Of a stretch of 64,000 bases of DNA, positions 53,988 through 62,286 are shown one piece after another. The position numbers were made by a program, and so were the translations under genes. Location: NCBI GenBank assembly GCA_016929395.1, contig JAFGIX010000046.1:62001-126000 (forward strand). The letters are read 5' to 3'. The DNA is from Candidatus Zymogenus saltonus (lineage in GTDB: Bacteria; Desulfobacterota; Zymogenia; Zymogenales; Zymogenaceae). Positions within the stretch are counted from its first letter, which is position 1. Each line of letters opens with the position of its first letter. The notes under the pieces are model-generated. The model did no database searches. It saw only the letters and a program-made list of their open reading frames with translations, and was not told where the DNA came from.

Positions 53988-54617
53988 TTACTGTTTACCC
54001 TTCTTCAAAAGGGGTCCCTCCGTCCCCTCCTTTATAATGGGGTCCACGTGTCGATAATCCCTCCCCGCCTCGGTGACATCCTTCATCTCCTCGTCCGATG
54101 CAATCGCTAGGTCGAACTCGCAGCAGTCACCACCTAGAGGCTCCATCTTTTTGTGATACAGCTTGATGTTCGGAATAGTGAACATGAACGAGCAGGGGTC
54201 GACGTAGCAGTAGAGGGCGCCCAGCTTCTCCTCCCCCTGGCGGCGAAACTCCTGGGAGATTCCGCACCCCCAGCTACGAAGCCTCTTTTCTCCCTTTTCC
54301 TCTGCTATCTCGGTCTTTTCGTGGATTCCCCTCTGGGGGAGGTCCATCATTCCGGCCTTTCGCGCCTCGGCGCACCGATATGAATAGTCCCTGATCGCCT
54401 CGAGGATCGCAGGTTTTGCCTCCTCCTCGCCCAGCCTGTCGATCAATACCCGGGCGAAGGCGAGGTAGAGCCTCCCGATGCGGCGGGCAAGGGCGCGGCG
54501 CTCCTCGGCCGCCTCCCCGGCCGGGATTGTATCTTCTACCTGGGCGCCGAATGACCCCATCATTGCCCATATCCCCTCTACGGTCGCCTCCAGCTGTTTT
54601 TTTCTCTCTTCGTCCAC
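53988..54617 (-). CDS. ATC hydrolase-like protein (L-2-amino-thiazoline-4-carboxylate hydrolase family)
   Basis: A 209-aa protein with a helical N-terminal half and a C-terminal block LYCYVDPCSFMFTIPNI ... GGDCCEFDLAI. This cysteine-rich pattern fits the PF14196 family, named after a Pseudomonas enzyme of cysteine synthesis from ATC. Many members have other, unknown roles. It is the first gene after the divergent TetR control region and probably heads the operon with the flavoprotein, [2Fe-2S] protein and aminotransferase; the 184-bp gap to the next gene is open. Confidence 0.7.
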   Translation of the reverse strand: MDEERKKQLEATVEGIWAMMGSFGAQVEDTIPAGEAAEERRALARRIGRLYLAFARVLIDRLGEEEAKPAILEAIRDYSYRCAEARKAGMMDLPQRGIHEKTEIAEEKGEKRLRSWGCGISQEFRRQGEEKLGALYCYVDPCSFMFTIPNIKLYHKKMEPLGGDCCEFDLAIASDEEMKDVTEAGRDYRHVDPIIKEGTEGPLLKKGKQ

Positions 54618-54725
54618 GATAAGTCCCTCCTTTTATAAAATAGGTTGAGAAAAAACCTCACAACAAATTCTCCAAAAAATCTCCCTGCTCGGTGATTGTC
54701 GGCCCTTTTGCGCGAAGGCCGATAA

Positions 54726-54754
54726 ATAATACGACGTCGAATTCGCTTTGTCAA
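54726..54754 (-). promoter_or_regulatory. Promoter of the ATC-hydrolase/flavoprotein operon with TetR box in the spacer
   Basis: On the minus strand TTGACA (54754-54749) and TATTAT (54731-54726) are 17 bp apart, 11 of 12 consensus bases. The palindrome CGACGTCG (54732-54739) lies directly upstream of the -10 box in the spacer, where a bound repressor would block polymerase. Confidence 0.82.
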
Positions 54755-54766
54755 TTAAATAATAAC

Positions 54767-54813
54767 CCGACGTCGGATTTTTTTTGACATATTTCAATCT
54801 CCCTGATATAAAT
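54767..54813 (+). promoter_or_regulatory. TetR promoter with upstream operator box
   Basis: TTGACA (54785-54790) and TATAAA (54808-54813) are 17 bp apart. The operator CCGACGTCGG (54767-54776) ends 8 bp before the -35 box. It shares the CGACGTCG core with the box in the divergent promoter, and the two centres are 36 bp apart. Confidence 0.8.
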
Positions 54814-54861
54814 AAGGTGGGGGTTGCATTTACGCAAGGTTGAGAAAGGTATAACAAGAAA

Positions 54862-55491
54862 ATGAAGCCGGTAAATAACTATCAACCGATCGACTTCAAG
54901 GAGCCGATACAGGAGAGGTCAAAGAAGACAAGGGAGAAAATCCTGGACGCCGCAAAGGAGCTCTTTGCGGAAAACGGGTTCGAGGAAACGACAACCCACC
55001 TGATAGCATCGGGGGCCGGGATATCGATCGGCGGCGTGTATGCGCATTTCAAGAATAAAGAGGAGATTTTTCTTCATGTTTTGGAACGGCGGTCCAGGGA
55101 GATCTATAATTTTACTAAGGGGCGTGTCGAAGAGATGATGGCCCGGGATATGAGTATCGATGAAGGCCTTGAATATTACTTGAGGGAGATCTATAGGGCG
55201 CATACAAAATACGGAAAGCTCAATTTTGAAATGAACAGGTTTATTACGATGAACGATAAGGCCGCAGCGATTCACGACCACTGGGAATGGGAGGAGACGA
55301 AAGAAATCGCGAAGTGGCTGGAGCGGAGAAAGGAGGAGCTCGATGTAGAAGACCCTGAAGTTGCATTGATTATTGCAAGCAGGGCAGTCCACGAGGTGTT
55401 TCACTACCTATATAAAAACCGGGACAGGGTGGACGAAAATAGGATTTTAAAGGGCCTGATAACCATGTTGAAAAAATTTATAAAGAAATAG
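54862..55491 (+). CDS. TetR/AcrR family regulator
   Basis: A 209-aa regulator. The TetR helix-turn-helix is at about 20-65 (REKILDAAKELFAENGFEETTTHLIASGAGISIGGVYAHFKNK), followed by a helical sensor domain. It is divergent from the ATC-hydrolase/flavoprotein operon. Two CGACGTCG-centred palindromes lie in the intergenic region between two consensus-like promoters. It therefore very likely controls both its own gene and that operon. The ligand is unknown. GAAAGG precedes the ATG. Confidence 0.88.
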   Translation: MKPVNNYQPIDFKEPIQERSKKTREKILDAAKELFAENGFEETTTHLIASGAGISIGGVYAHFKNKEEIFLHVLERRSREIYNFTKGRVEEMMARDMSIDEGLEYYLREIYRAHTKYGKLNFEMNRFITMNDKAAAIHDHWEWEETKEIAKWLERRKEELDVEDPEVALIIASRAVHEVFHYLYKNRDRVDENRILKGLITMLKKFIKK

Positions 55492-55649
55492 TTTCTAACC
55501 TCCTTCGGTCTTCTTGTTTTAGCACCGCCCTTATATGCGTGAAAGACGGTACTCCCTTTGGAGACCCGCCTCCCTGCATGCCCGGGAGGCAGAAACGGGA
55601 AATGTTGATGCTTGTCTCTTAAAGGATTTTTCGATAGGGATTCAAAAAT

Positions 55650-55696
55650 GACAACGGCGGTCTATTCCCCTAAGTCCGCCGTTGTCTCTTTCTTGT
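55650..55696. terminator. Bidirectional terminator between convergent genes
   Basis: GACAACGGCGG (55650-55660) and CCGCCGTTGTC (55676-55686) form a perfect 11-bp stem. A T-rich run follows on the plus strand (tctttcttg) and another on the minus strand (CATTTTTG), serving the TetR gene and the cytochrome gene. Confidence 0.83.
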
Positions 55697-55711
55697 TTCT
55701 ATCCGGTCTAA

Positions 55712-56131
55712 TTAATAGCCGGATACGTCGACCTTTACTTCAACGTCTCCGGACAATGTCTTGGGGTAGGTATCCTTGAATTCCTTCCTGTTTGGGAAAC
55801 CGCTCGTCAGGAACATTGGCGCGAGGATGCCCGATAACAGGACGATCATCAGTATGAACCCAATGAGCGTTTTTGGGCCGACCCTCAAGTACTTATTGAA
55901 GTTTATATTTATCCAGCCCCAGTGGAGAACGAGGTGGATTGCGCAAAGGAGGATCAGGGAGAGGCATAGCATCCAGTGCAGGTCTCCCCAGTCGTACCGG
56001 TTGACGCCAAAGATCAGGTTCTCCTTCAATTCCGGGGGAAAACGGTGGAGCAGTACCCCCGTAAAGATGGCACCCACAAAGTTTATGAAAATGAGTGTGT
56101 CCACCCAGAAATTTATTTTTGTCCTTTTCAT
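55712..56131 (-). CDS. DUF4405-type cytochrome b membrane subunit
   Basis: A 139-aa inner-membrane protein with three hydrophobic helices (about 8-28, 48-72, 83-110). Histidines sit in positions suited to haem ligation: GVLLHRF, DLHWML and CAIHLVLHW. This is the DUF4405/cytochrome b561-like pattern, giving electron transfer between quinone and a periplasmic enzyme. AGGAGG precedes the ATG. It follows the molybdopterin oxidoreductase gene by 81 bp and is its probable membrane partner. The C-terminal 35 residues (TSGFPNRKEF...VDVSGY) are soluble. Confidence 0.8.
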   Translation of the reverse strand: MKRTKINFWVDTLIFINFVGAIFTGVLLHRFPPELKENLIFGVNRYDWGDLHWMLCLSLILLCAIHLVLHWGWININFNKYLRVGPKTLIGFILMIVLLSGILAPMFLTSGFPNRKEFKDTYPKTLSGDVEVKVDVSGY

Positions 56132-56212
56132 GGTTTCGCCTCCTTTATATTTTGTAATCCGAGAACAGTCGTCTATTTGCTTTTTTAGAAAACAAGTTTT
56201 TTATATCCCAAT

Positions 56213-58528
56213 TCAGATCCTTTCTACCTTACACAACAGAGATTTTAAACCCGTAGATCCCGTGATAGGGTCGTATATGCTATTATCAGTGAGAATGTTG
56301 CAGTTGCTTTCCTCAAATCCGTGATAAATACGCACGACCCTTCTATCAACGGAATCGGTTGCTCTTGCATAGCATTTTATGCTCCCCCTCGGCGTTTCAA
56401 TCCTTACCTCCTTGCCGTTTCCGACACCAAGCTTTCTTGCCGTATGGGGATGTATTTCCAGGATGTTATTTGGAAAGAGCTCTCTCAGTTTTGGGATATT
56501 GCGCATCATCGAATGCGTGTACATCTCCAATTTCTGCCCTGTTGATAAAATCAGGGGATATTTTTGGGACAGATCCGGTTGTGAAAAAGGGCTTTCGGCG
56601 GGTTCTTTGTAAACAGGGAGGGGATCATAGCCGAGCTTCTCCAACCGTTCCGAGTAAATCTCCACCTTCTTCGATGGTGTGTTAAATCCCTGCATCCCAT
56701 ATTTACCGTACATTTCAGGGTACTTCCTGAACAGCGCAATTTTGAGTATCACGCGTATAATCGCGCCGAGAAATCCGGTGAATTTTTTGTAAAGAAAGGG
56801 CGGAATAGGTACAACGATCCCTTCCGGATGAGCTTTAAGCTCCGAACAGGCAATTCCAAGCGGCCTGATCATGTGGTCAATCGCCTCTTCTTCCGTCTCC
56901 CACGGGAAGTATTGGCCATACCCCATTGTTCCTGCAAGCTCAGAGATTATTTTCCAATCCGGCTTTGACTCCCACAAAGGCTCTACAACTTTTGGACTCA
57001 GCACTATTCGTGAAGGAATATTCCAACAGTGATCGGCGTGGGTATCATAGGTAACGAACCGGGTCGTTTCAAGGAAGGTGGACGCCGGAAGGACGATGTC
57101 GGCAAGCTTTGCAGTCGGCGTCATAAACAAGTCGGAAACAACAAGGAATTCCAATTTTCTCAATGCGTCCTCTACAACGATCGAGTTTTCACATGTGACG
57201 ACCGGATTTGCGGCCATAACAAACATCGCCTTTACGGGATAAGGTTTTTCATTGATTATCGCATCCCATAGAGACGGCGTGTGGGCGGAGGGCCAGGTAT
57301 CGGAGATTTTTGAGTAAAGGCAACTCTCACTTCCCAGTTTTTTTTTAAGAGACTCCGAAGGCAGTTTATCGTAGAGCTTTATATCTTCAAGCCCCATCAA
57401 AATCGGTATTACCATGATGTTTCCGCCGCGCACATCAATATTACCCGTTATTGCCATAAGAATATCAATTGCACGGATGGCACATGATGCGTTTGTATGT
57501 TGATCAAGGGAATTGCGGGGGCTTATGCAGGCCGGCTTTGTTGTAGCGTACATTCTGGCTATCTTTCTAATCTTTTCGGCTGGAACCCATGTTATCTGCT
57601 CCACCCTTTCGGGAGGATAGCTCTCGATATGCTTCTCCAATTCGCCAAAACCGATCGTCCAATTCTCGACAAATTCCCTGTCGTAAAGCCCTTCTTTGAC
57701 TATAACGTTCAACATGCCAAGGGCCAGTGCGCCGTCGGTGCCGGGTCTCAACTGCGCGTGGACATCGGCCTCTCTTGCATACAATGTGACCGCGGGGTCT
57801 ATTACGATGAGCTTGGCCCCTCTTCCCCTGGCCTCTTTTATGGCTATCTCCTGTGGTTTGTTCGTGGCATGAGGATTACCCCCCCAGAGTATAAGGCAGT
57901 TGGTATGAGCCACATCTGGCGGCACAACGGCGCCGAAGTCGTAATTGTACTGAAGAAACACCCTCGGCATATGGCATATATGGCTTGGATTAGTTATATT
58001 TGGCGTTCCAAACAAGTTTGCAAGCCTCGCGAGATACGGCCCAAGTATGTCACCGCTGTGATAATGACCATGATGGAAATCAACCGCCTCCGCTCCGTGG
58101 GACTCCTTTATCTCTTTCAGCTTATCCGATATCGTTCTTAAGGCTTCATCCCACGAGATTCTCTCCCACTTCCCTTCACCTTTCTTTCCCACCCTTTTCA
58201 TGGGGTATCTGAGCCTGTCCGGCGCATAGAGAATATCCCTCATCCGTTTTCCCCTTAATGTCAGCTCTCCTTTACTCTCCGGATCCATCGGGTCACCGGA
58301 GATATCAATGACTTTATCTCCTTCAATATGAACCCTCATATGACACTGGGAATGACCGTCGACATCGCTTACCACGATATTCTCTCTATCCGTTTCGCGG
58401 GGAGTATTTGTAACCTCTTTTTGCTCTTTTTCTTTGTCAAAAGCGAAAACGAATAAATTATTGAACGCGGCAATGGTTGCCCCTATTGCCGTGATGGCTT
58501 TGATGAAGTATCTTCTTGTTAACACCAT
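56213..58528 (-). CDS. Twin-arginine-exported molybdopterin oxidoreductase lacking most [4Fe-4S] ligands
   Basis: A 771-aa DMSO-reductase-superfamily protein. A Tat signal (LTRRYFIKAITAIGA) opens it. The region that normally carries four cluster cysteines reads SDVDGHSQCHMRV ... GELTLRG: only C62 remains and the last ligand is Thr. C185 in SHICHMPR is the likely molybdenum ligand. Cofactor-binding motifs are intact (LILWGGNPHATN, VIDPAVT, MFVMAANPVV, DIVLPASTFLE), as is the C-terminal domain. It is presumably periplasmic, with a DUF4405 cytochrome as partner. Substrate is unknown. AAGGAG precedes the ATG, and the methyltransferase gene ends 24 bp upstream. Confidence 0.84.
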   Translation of the reverse strand: MVLTRRYFIKAITAIGATIAAFNNLFVFAFDKEKEQKEVTNTPRETDRENIVVSDVDGHSQCHMRVHIEGDKVIDISGDPMDPESKGELTLRGKRMRDILYAPDRLRYPMKRVGKKGEGKWERISWDEALRTISDKLKEIKESHGAEAVDFHHGHYHSGDILGPYLARLANLFGTPNITNPSHICHMPRVFLQYNYDFGAVVPPDVAHTNCLILWGGNPHATNKPQEIAIKEARGRGAKLIVIDPAVTLYAREADVHAQLRPGTDGALALGMLNVIVKEGLYDREFVENWTIGFGELEKHIESYPPERVEQITWVPAEKIRKIARMYATTKPACISPRNSLDQHTNASCAIRAIDILMAITGNIDVRGGNIMVIPILMGLEDIKLYDKLPSESLKKKLGSESCLYSKISDTWPSAHTPSLWDAIINEKPYPVKAMFVMAANPVVTCENSIVVEDALRKLEFLVVSDLFMTPTAKLADIVLPASTFLETTRFVTYDTHADHCWNIPSRIVLSPKVVEPLWESKPDWKIISELAGTMGYGQYFPWETEEEAIDHMIRPLGIACSELKAHPEGIVVPIPPFLYKKFTGFLGAIIRVILKIALFRKYPEMYGKYGMQGFNTPSKKVEIYSERLEKLGYDPLPVYKEPAESPFSQPDLSQKYPLILSTGQKLEMYTHSMMRNIPKLRELFPNNILEIHPHTARKLGVGNGKEVRIETPRGSIKCYARATDSVDRRVVRIYHGFEESNCNILTDNSIYDPITGSTGLKSLLCKVERI

Positions 58529-58552
58529 GTCTCAACTCCTTTTTTATTGTTC

Positions 58553-59119
58553 CTATTCCTTCTTGAAGGTGAAAATCCTCCCCCTTCCGCCCGAATATCT
58601 GAATCCCGCACTCTCTATCAGGCCGCGCAGCTCCGCCTCCGATCCCCTCGTCCTCTCAAACGAGAGGGTCCCGTTTGTCTTGAGAATACGATGAGTCTCG
58701 GAGATTACGCCTTCCAGTCCGCCGTAGAAGTGGAGCGTTCCAAAGATAAAGGCGAGGTCGATGCTACTGTCGGGCAGCCCCGTATCGGAACCGTTTTTGC
58801 AAAGCGGCCTGACATTCTTTATCCCGTCCTTCTTGATCTTCTTTTGTACCCTCTCGATTGTCAGCGGGTTTACATCTAGGGCATAGACAATCCCATCTTC
58901 CCCGACGATCTTCGCCGCTGGAATCGTGAAAAAACCGGGGCCGCATCCCACCTCCAGGACCTTCTGGCCGGGCTCAAGGCCCGCCTCGCTCAACTGCCTG
59001 TAGGGGTCCTTCAAAAATGGGAGCAGCGGATTGTCGTGCATCAGGGTTATCGTCCAGAAGGCAAGGCTCGACGCAAGGCGCCCCGGCCGATGACCTCTCT
59101 CTCCTCTAATGCTATTCAT
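58553..59119 (-). CDS. SAM-dependent methyltransferase
   Basis: A 188-aa class I methyltransferase of the UbiE/Methyltransf_11 type: motif I VLEVGCGPGFFT near 54-65, ALDVNP (acidic loop), then LAFIFGTLHFYGG and HRILKTNGTLSFE. A GGAGGAAAAAAG site precedes the ATG, which lies inside the 3' end of the MarR gene (8-bp overlap). With the MarR, molybdoenzyme and cytochrome genes it forms a likely operon. The methyl acceptor is unknown; no metal- or arsenic-binding cysteine motif is seen. Confidence 0.83.
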   Translation of the reverse strand: MNSIRGERGHRPGRLASSLAFWTITLMHDNPLLPFLKDPYRQLSEAGLEPGQKVLEVGCGPGFFTIPAAKIVGEDGIVYALDVNPLTIERVQKKIKKDGIKNVRPLCKNGSDTGLPDSSIDLAFIFGTLHFYGGLEGVISETHRILKTNGTLSFERTRGSEAELRGLIESAGFRYSGGRGRIFTFKKE

Positions 59120-59600
59120 CTTTTTTCCTCCCTGTACCGAAATTTTTTATAAGCTCCTTTGTCTTTTTGGTATTCAGCGATACGCGTATCGATTTTAAGA
59201 CCGACGCCGAGTTGAGAATATCTTTTTCGGAAATGTCGATCTCGATTTCCGATAGAAGCTCCATCTCTCGACGGTTCATCTCCTCCAAAAGGTCCACCCC
59301 CCTCTGGGTCAGGCGAACGAGCTTGGAGCGCCTGTGGGCCGGGTTTTCGACGAATTCGACCAATCCCTCCTCGAAGAGGGGATTGACGATCGTCTGGATG
59401 TGCTGCCGGGAGACCGGGCGGGAGCGGGCCATCTCCGGCACAGTCTGCATCCCGTTTTGGTATAGGTCCCTCAGGACGCCGCGCTTGCCGCCGGACAATC
59501 TTCTGAAGCCGTGGAGCCTTTCGGCCACATCCTGAAGGCGCTGATAAAATGATATTGTCTCGGCGATAAGGGATTCAAGGGCTTGGGTTTTGTCGGTCAT
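59112..59600 (-). CDS. MarR-family regulator heading the molybdoenzyme operon
   Basis: A 162-aa winged-helix protein. RGVLRDLYQNGMQTVPEMARSRPVSRQHIQTIVNPLFEEGLVEF is the DNA-binding part, HRRSKLVRLTQRGVDLLEEM the wing. The ATG at 59600 has GAGG upstream. A longer frame to 59819 merely translates the palindromic repeats (WIPAFAGTS-like) and is rejected. It overlaps the methyltransferase gene by 8 bp and probably regulates the four-gene unit 59600-55712. Confidence 0.87.
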   Translation of the reverse strand: MTDKTQALESLIAETISFYQRLQDVAERLHGFRRLSGGKRGVLRDLYQNGMQTVPEMARSRPVSRQHIQTIVNPLFEEGLVEFVENPAHRRSKLVRLTQRGVDLLEEMNRREMELLSEIEIDISEKDILNSASVLKSIRVSLNTKKTKELIKNFGTGRKKDE

Positions 59601-59647
59601 CGTTACCTCACAATATAGACCGTTTTTGTTGAGTACGCCTTGTTCTG

Positions 59648-59834
59648 TCTCTTTCCCACGTAAGCGGGAATTGAGAGGTATAATCTGTGCGCTTAAATCA
59701 TTTATTCTGTCATTCCCGTGGAAACGGGAATCCAGGCTTGTTCCCGCGAAAGCGGGAATCCAGGCTTGTTCTCGCGAAAGCGGGAATCCAGGTCGATATC
59801 TGTCTGGATTCCAAATCAAGTTGGGAATGACAGT
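59648..59834. repeat. Cluster of palindromic repeats with a 28-bp tandem duplication
   Basis: The cluster contains a decayed unit at 59648-59673 and a full unit at 59707-59735. Two tandem 28-bp copies of the half element, each carrying cgcgaaagcggg then aatccagg, follow at 59732-59791, and an inverse-class unit at about 59804-59832 has loop aatcaagtt. The arms match those at 10.9 and 12.2 kb. It lies between the MarR gene and the sulfatase. Confidence 0.86.
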
Positions 59835-60100
59835 ATGTATTTGAAACCGTCATCATGACAACTATTATGTCATATTGACAATATGCTTGTCAAGTAAAAA
59901 ATAGACCGTATTATAGACTTTTTTACATTGCCTCAACATATTTTCATAAAAAACATCCGCGGCGGCATGGTTTGCAGTTCACTTGCCGGTTCTTGATGCA
60001 TCGATTTCGAAGAAGATAAACGCTTGAGGCTTGACACCCCGCCTCTAACCGGCTATCATCAATGCGTTCCCCCTTGAAAACAGGATTAAAGGAGCGTGCC

Positions 60101-61801
60101 ATGAAAAAAGATCTTATCGTAGAGGATCCCAGTCCTGCCGGTCGCGTCGAGGAGAGGCCGGTAGACCGCAGGTCGTTTTTAAAGCTGGGGGCCGCCGGGG
60201 CCATGTCGGCCGCCTGCGCCGGTACTATGCTGGCCGGGTGTGCCTCGAAGGATTACAAATCGGAGGTGATGTCCGAGATCGACCCTTCCGTCTACGTCGA
60301 TCCGGAAAAGGACGCCCTTAAAGTTGCGGATGTAATCTCTCCCGTCGAGGGATTTACCGGCACACCGCCGAACATAATCTACATCCTGACCGACGATCTC
60401 GGCTACGGGGATTTGGGCTGCTACGGCGGAAGGGCCGTCGATACCCCGAACATCGACCGACTTTCTGAGGAGGGAACCAGATTCACCGATTTTTACGTCT
60501 GCAGCGCGCTCTGCTCTCCCTCCCGGGCGGGATTGTTGACCGGGCGCTATCCCCACCGAACCGGCGTGACCTTTCCCTTTCCCGCCGAGGGAGGCTCGGT
60601 CTTCAAGGAGTTCATGCGCTGGGTGGGCCACCAGTTCGCCAACCTCGGCGCCCTTGATCTCATTGCCGGCTACAGCATCGCCAGCGGGCTGCCCCTTTCG
60701 GAGATAACCATCGCCGAGGCCCTCAAGCTCTCCGGCTACGCCACCGCCTGCATCGGCAAGTGGCATCTGGGGGACTTCACGGTGAACGAGGATTACCTCC
60801 CCAGGAAGCACGGCTTTGACTATTTCATCGGCTTCAATGGCGCCAACGACGACTGGCCAGTAGCCTTCTGGGAAAACGAGACCGAGCTGGTGGAAGACAT
60901 CGGCCTTTCGCAGAAGCGCTACACCCGCCTCTTTCACGAAAAGGCATTAGAGTTCTTGAAGAAAACGAAAAAAGACCGGCCCTTTTTCCTCTACCTCGCC
61001 CACAAGGACCCGCACCAGCCCTGCCTTCCCGCCGACGATTTCGAGGGGTCGTCCGACGGCGGTCCCTACGGGGATACTATCCGGCAGGTGGACTGGAGCG
61101 TCGGCGAGATAATGAGGTACCTCAGGGAAAACGGCCTGGACAAAAACACCCTGGTAATCTTCACCAGCGACAACGGCCCCTGGTACAACGGCAGCACGGG
61201 TGGTCTTCGGGGTAGGAAGGGCCAGAGCTACGAGGGGGGATACCGTGTCCCGATGATCGCCCGCTGGCCCGGAAGGATCCCGGCAGGACGCGTCTCTTCG
61301 GAGCCGGCCATGAACATCGACTTCTTCCCCACGTTTCTGGCACTGGCGGGGCTTGGCAATCCCACCGACCGCGTAATCGACGGGGTGGACATCGGCGGAA
61401 TATTGACTGGAAAAGAAAAGGTGACCGGAAGGGAAAAAGGGATGCCCGAGAGGCCGCTCTTTTTCTTCCATGACGACGAAATAGATGCCGTCCGTTCAGG
61501 CAAGTGGAAGTATTTCCGATATGTGAATCACAACTCGTGGCCCATTCCTCTGGACAAGCCGAACAACTTCGTGGGAACCAACGGGGCCTCCCGGACATAC
61601 ACATACCCGGTGGAGACCGGGGAGATGAAGACGGTTCGCGCCCTGGGGACATGGCCGAATCTCTACGATGTTGAGAAAGACCCACTGGAGAGCTACGACG
61701 TCGCGGAGCGCTATCCTGAAGTTGTCGAAAGGCTGCATGGCGTCCTGGTTAAGTTCGAGAAGGAGTTTTATAAAAATCCGAGGGGGTGGCTGGATCGGTA
61801 G
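60101..61801 (+). CDS. Formylglycine-type sulfatase, exported lipoprotein
   Basis: A 566-aa arylsulfatase-family enzyme. The Tat-like signal DRRSFLKLGAAGA and lipobox LAGC (C47) suggest export and lipid anchoring. Metal ligands are in YILTDDLGYGD. The maturation motif C138-SPSR followed by AGLLTGR marks the cysteine converted to formylglycine. GKWHLGDF, HKDPHQP and TSDNGPW complete the active site. It releases sulfate from an organic sulfate ester; the substrate is unknown. AAAGGAG precedes the ATG at 60101; the upstream ATG at 60062 has no ribosome site. No maturase gene is in the window. Confidence 0.9.
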   Translation: MKKDLIVEDPSPAGRVEERPVDRRSFLKLGAAGAMSAACAGTMLAGCASKDYKSEVMSEIDPSVYVDPEKDALKVADVISPVEGFTGTPPNIIYILTDDLGYGDLGCYGGRAVDTPNIDRLSEEGTRFTDFYVCSALCSPSRAGLLTGRYPHRTGVTFPFPAEGGSVFKEFMRWVGHQFANLGALDLIAGYSIASGLPLSEITIAEALKLSGYATACIGKWHLGDFTVNEDYLPRKHGFDYFIGFNGANDDWPVAFWENETELVEDIGLSQKRYTRLFHEKALEFLKKTKKDRPFFLYLAHKDPHQPCLPADDFEGSSDGGPYGDTIRQVDWSVGEIMRYLRENGLDKNTLVIFTSDNGPWYNGSTGGLRGRKGQSYEGGYRVPMIARWPGRIPAGRVSSEPAMNIDFFPTFLALAGLGNPTDRVIDGVDIGGILTGKEKVTGREKGMPERPLFFFHDDEIDAVRSGKWKYFRYVNHNSWPIPLDKPNNFVGTNGASRTYTYPVETGEMKTVRALGTWPNLYDVEKDPLESYDVAERYPEVVERLHGVLVKFEKEFYKNPRGWLDR

Positions 61802-61980
61802 TCCATTCTTTACAAGAAGCTGATAGTTCCGGGGCACCGGTGGACAAGGAGCGGCCGGCATAGACGGGTTGTCGAGGTCTGGCGTCGTGTGCGCGTCTCA
61901 TACCGGGTCAAGCGTGGAGCGGTTGCGGGGCTCGCAGGGACACGGTCGATCGCTTTAGGCGAATTGAATATACACCTATG

Positions 61981-62014
61981 ACAAGGGAGTCGGGAAATAA
62001 CTCGACTCCCTTGT
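61981..62014. repeat. Perfect 12-bp inverted repeat
   Basis: ACAAGGGAGTCG (61981-61992) and CGACTCCCTTGT (62003-62014) pair perfectly around a 10-nt loop. No T run follows on either strand. It lies 180 bp after the sulfatase and may be an RNA-processing or transcript-end structure. It is the most stable fold in the 587-bp gap 61802-62388. Confidence 0.75.
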
Positions 62015-62197
62015 CTCATTATCCAAAAGCTGTTGTCTTATATGCGATGGTGCCGTGAAAACGGGTGCGGGGGAAGGGGGGGTGACGAAGCGTTTCGGGA
62101 CAGGATGGAGACATAAAAGCAGAATGGCCTTTGCACATTATCGTCAATAGTGGGACTTCCGAAAATGCGGGTGCCCAAGAGTGTCTGTTATAGGATT

Positions 62198-62236
62198 CGG
62201 CATCAACAATTTCAAGGGGGGTCAGGTGGTTTATGG
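62198..62236 (+). repeat. Second copy of the tRNA-Phe tail (degenerate att-like)
   Basis: 62198-62223 matches 37289-37314 (acceptor 3' strand, CCA-like end and the downstream spacer) at 23 of 26 positions, then GGGGTC ... GGCCCC gives a weak hairpin. Upstream, gagtgtc (62180) also matches the tRNA variable region, so this may be a collapsed tRNA copy. Confidence 0.65.
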
Positions 62237-62240
62237 GCCC

Positions 62241-62286
62241 CGTATTTAAGTCCATATTTAAGTCCATATTTGAGTCCGTATATGAG
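62241..62286. repeat. 12-bp tandem repeat, nearly four units
   Basis: Units of the form cRtatttRagtc start at 62241, 62253 and 62265, with a partial fourth at 62277. They are non-coding as far as I can see and lie immediately after the tRNA-tail copy. Confidence 0.8.

Noticed and set aside
59601-59819. N-terminal extension of the MarR gene reading WIPAFAGTS / DSRFHGND
   Set aside because: This is the translation of the palindromic repeats, a well-known artefact. The ATG at 59600 has its own ribosome site and begins the regulator.
62019-62267. Minus-strand ORF of 82 aa beginning MDLNMDLN
   Set aside because: It spans the 12-bp tandem repeat, the tRNA-tail copy and the inverted repeat, has no ribosome site and no protein-like composition.
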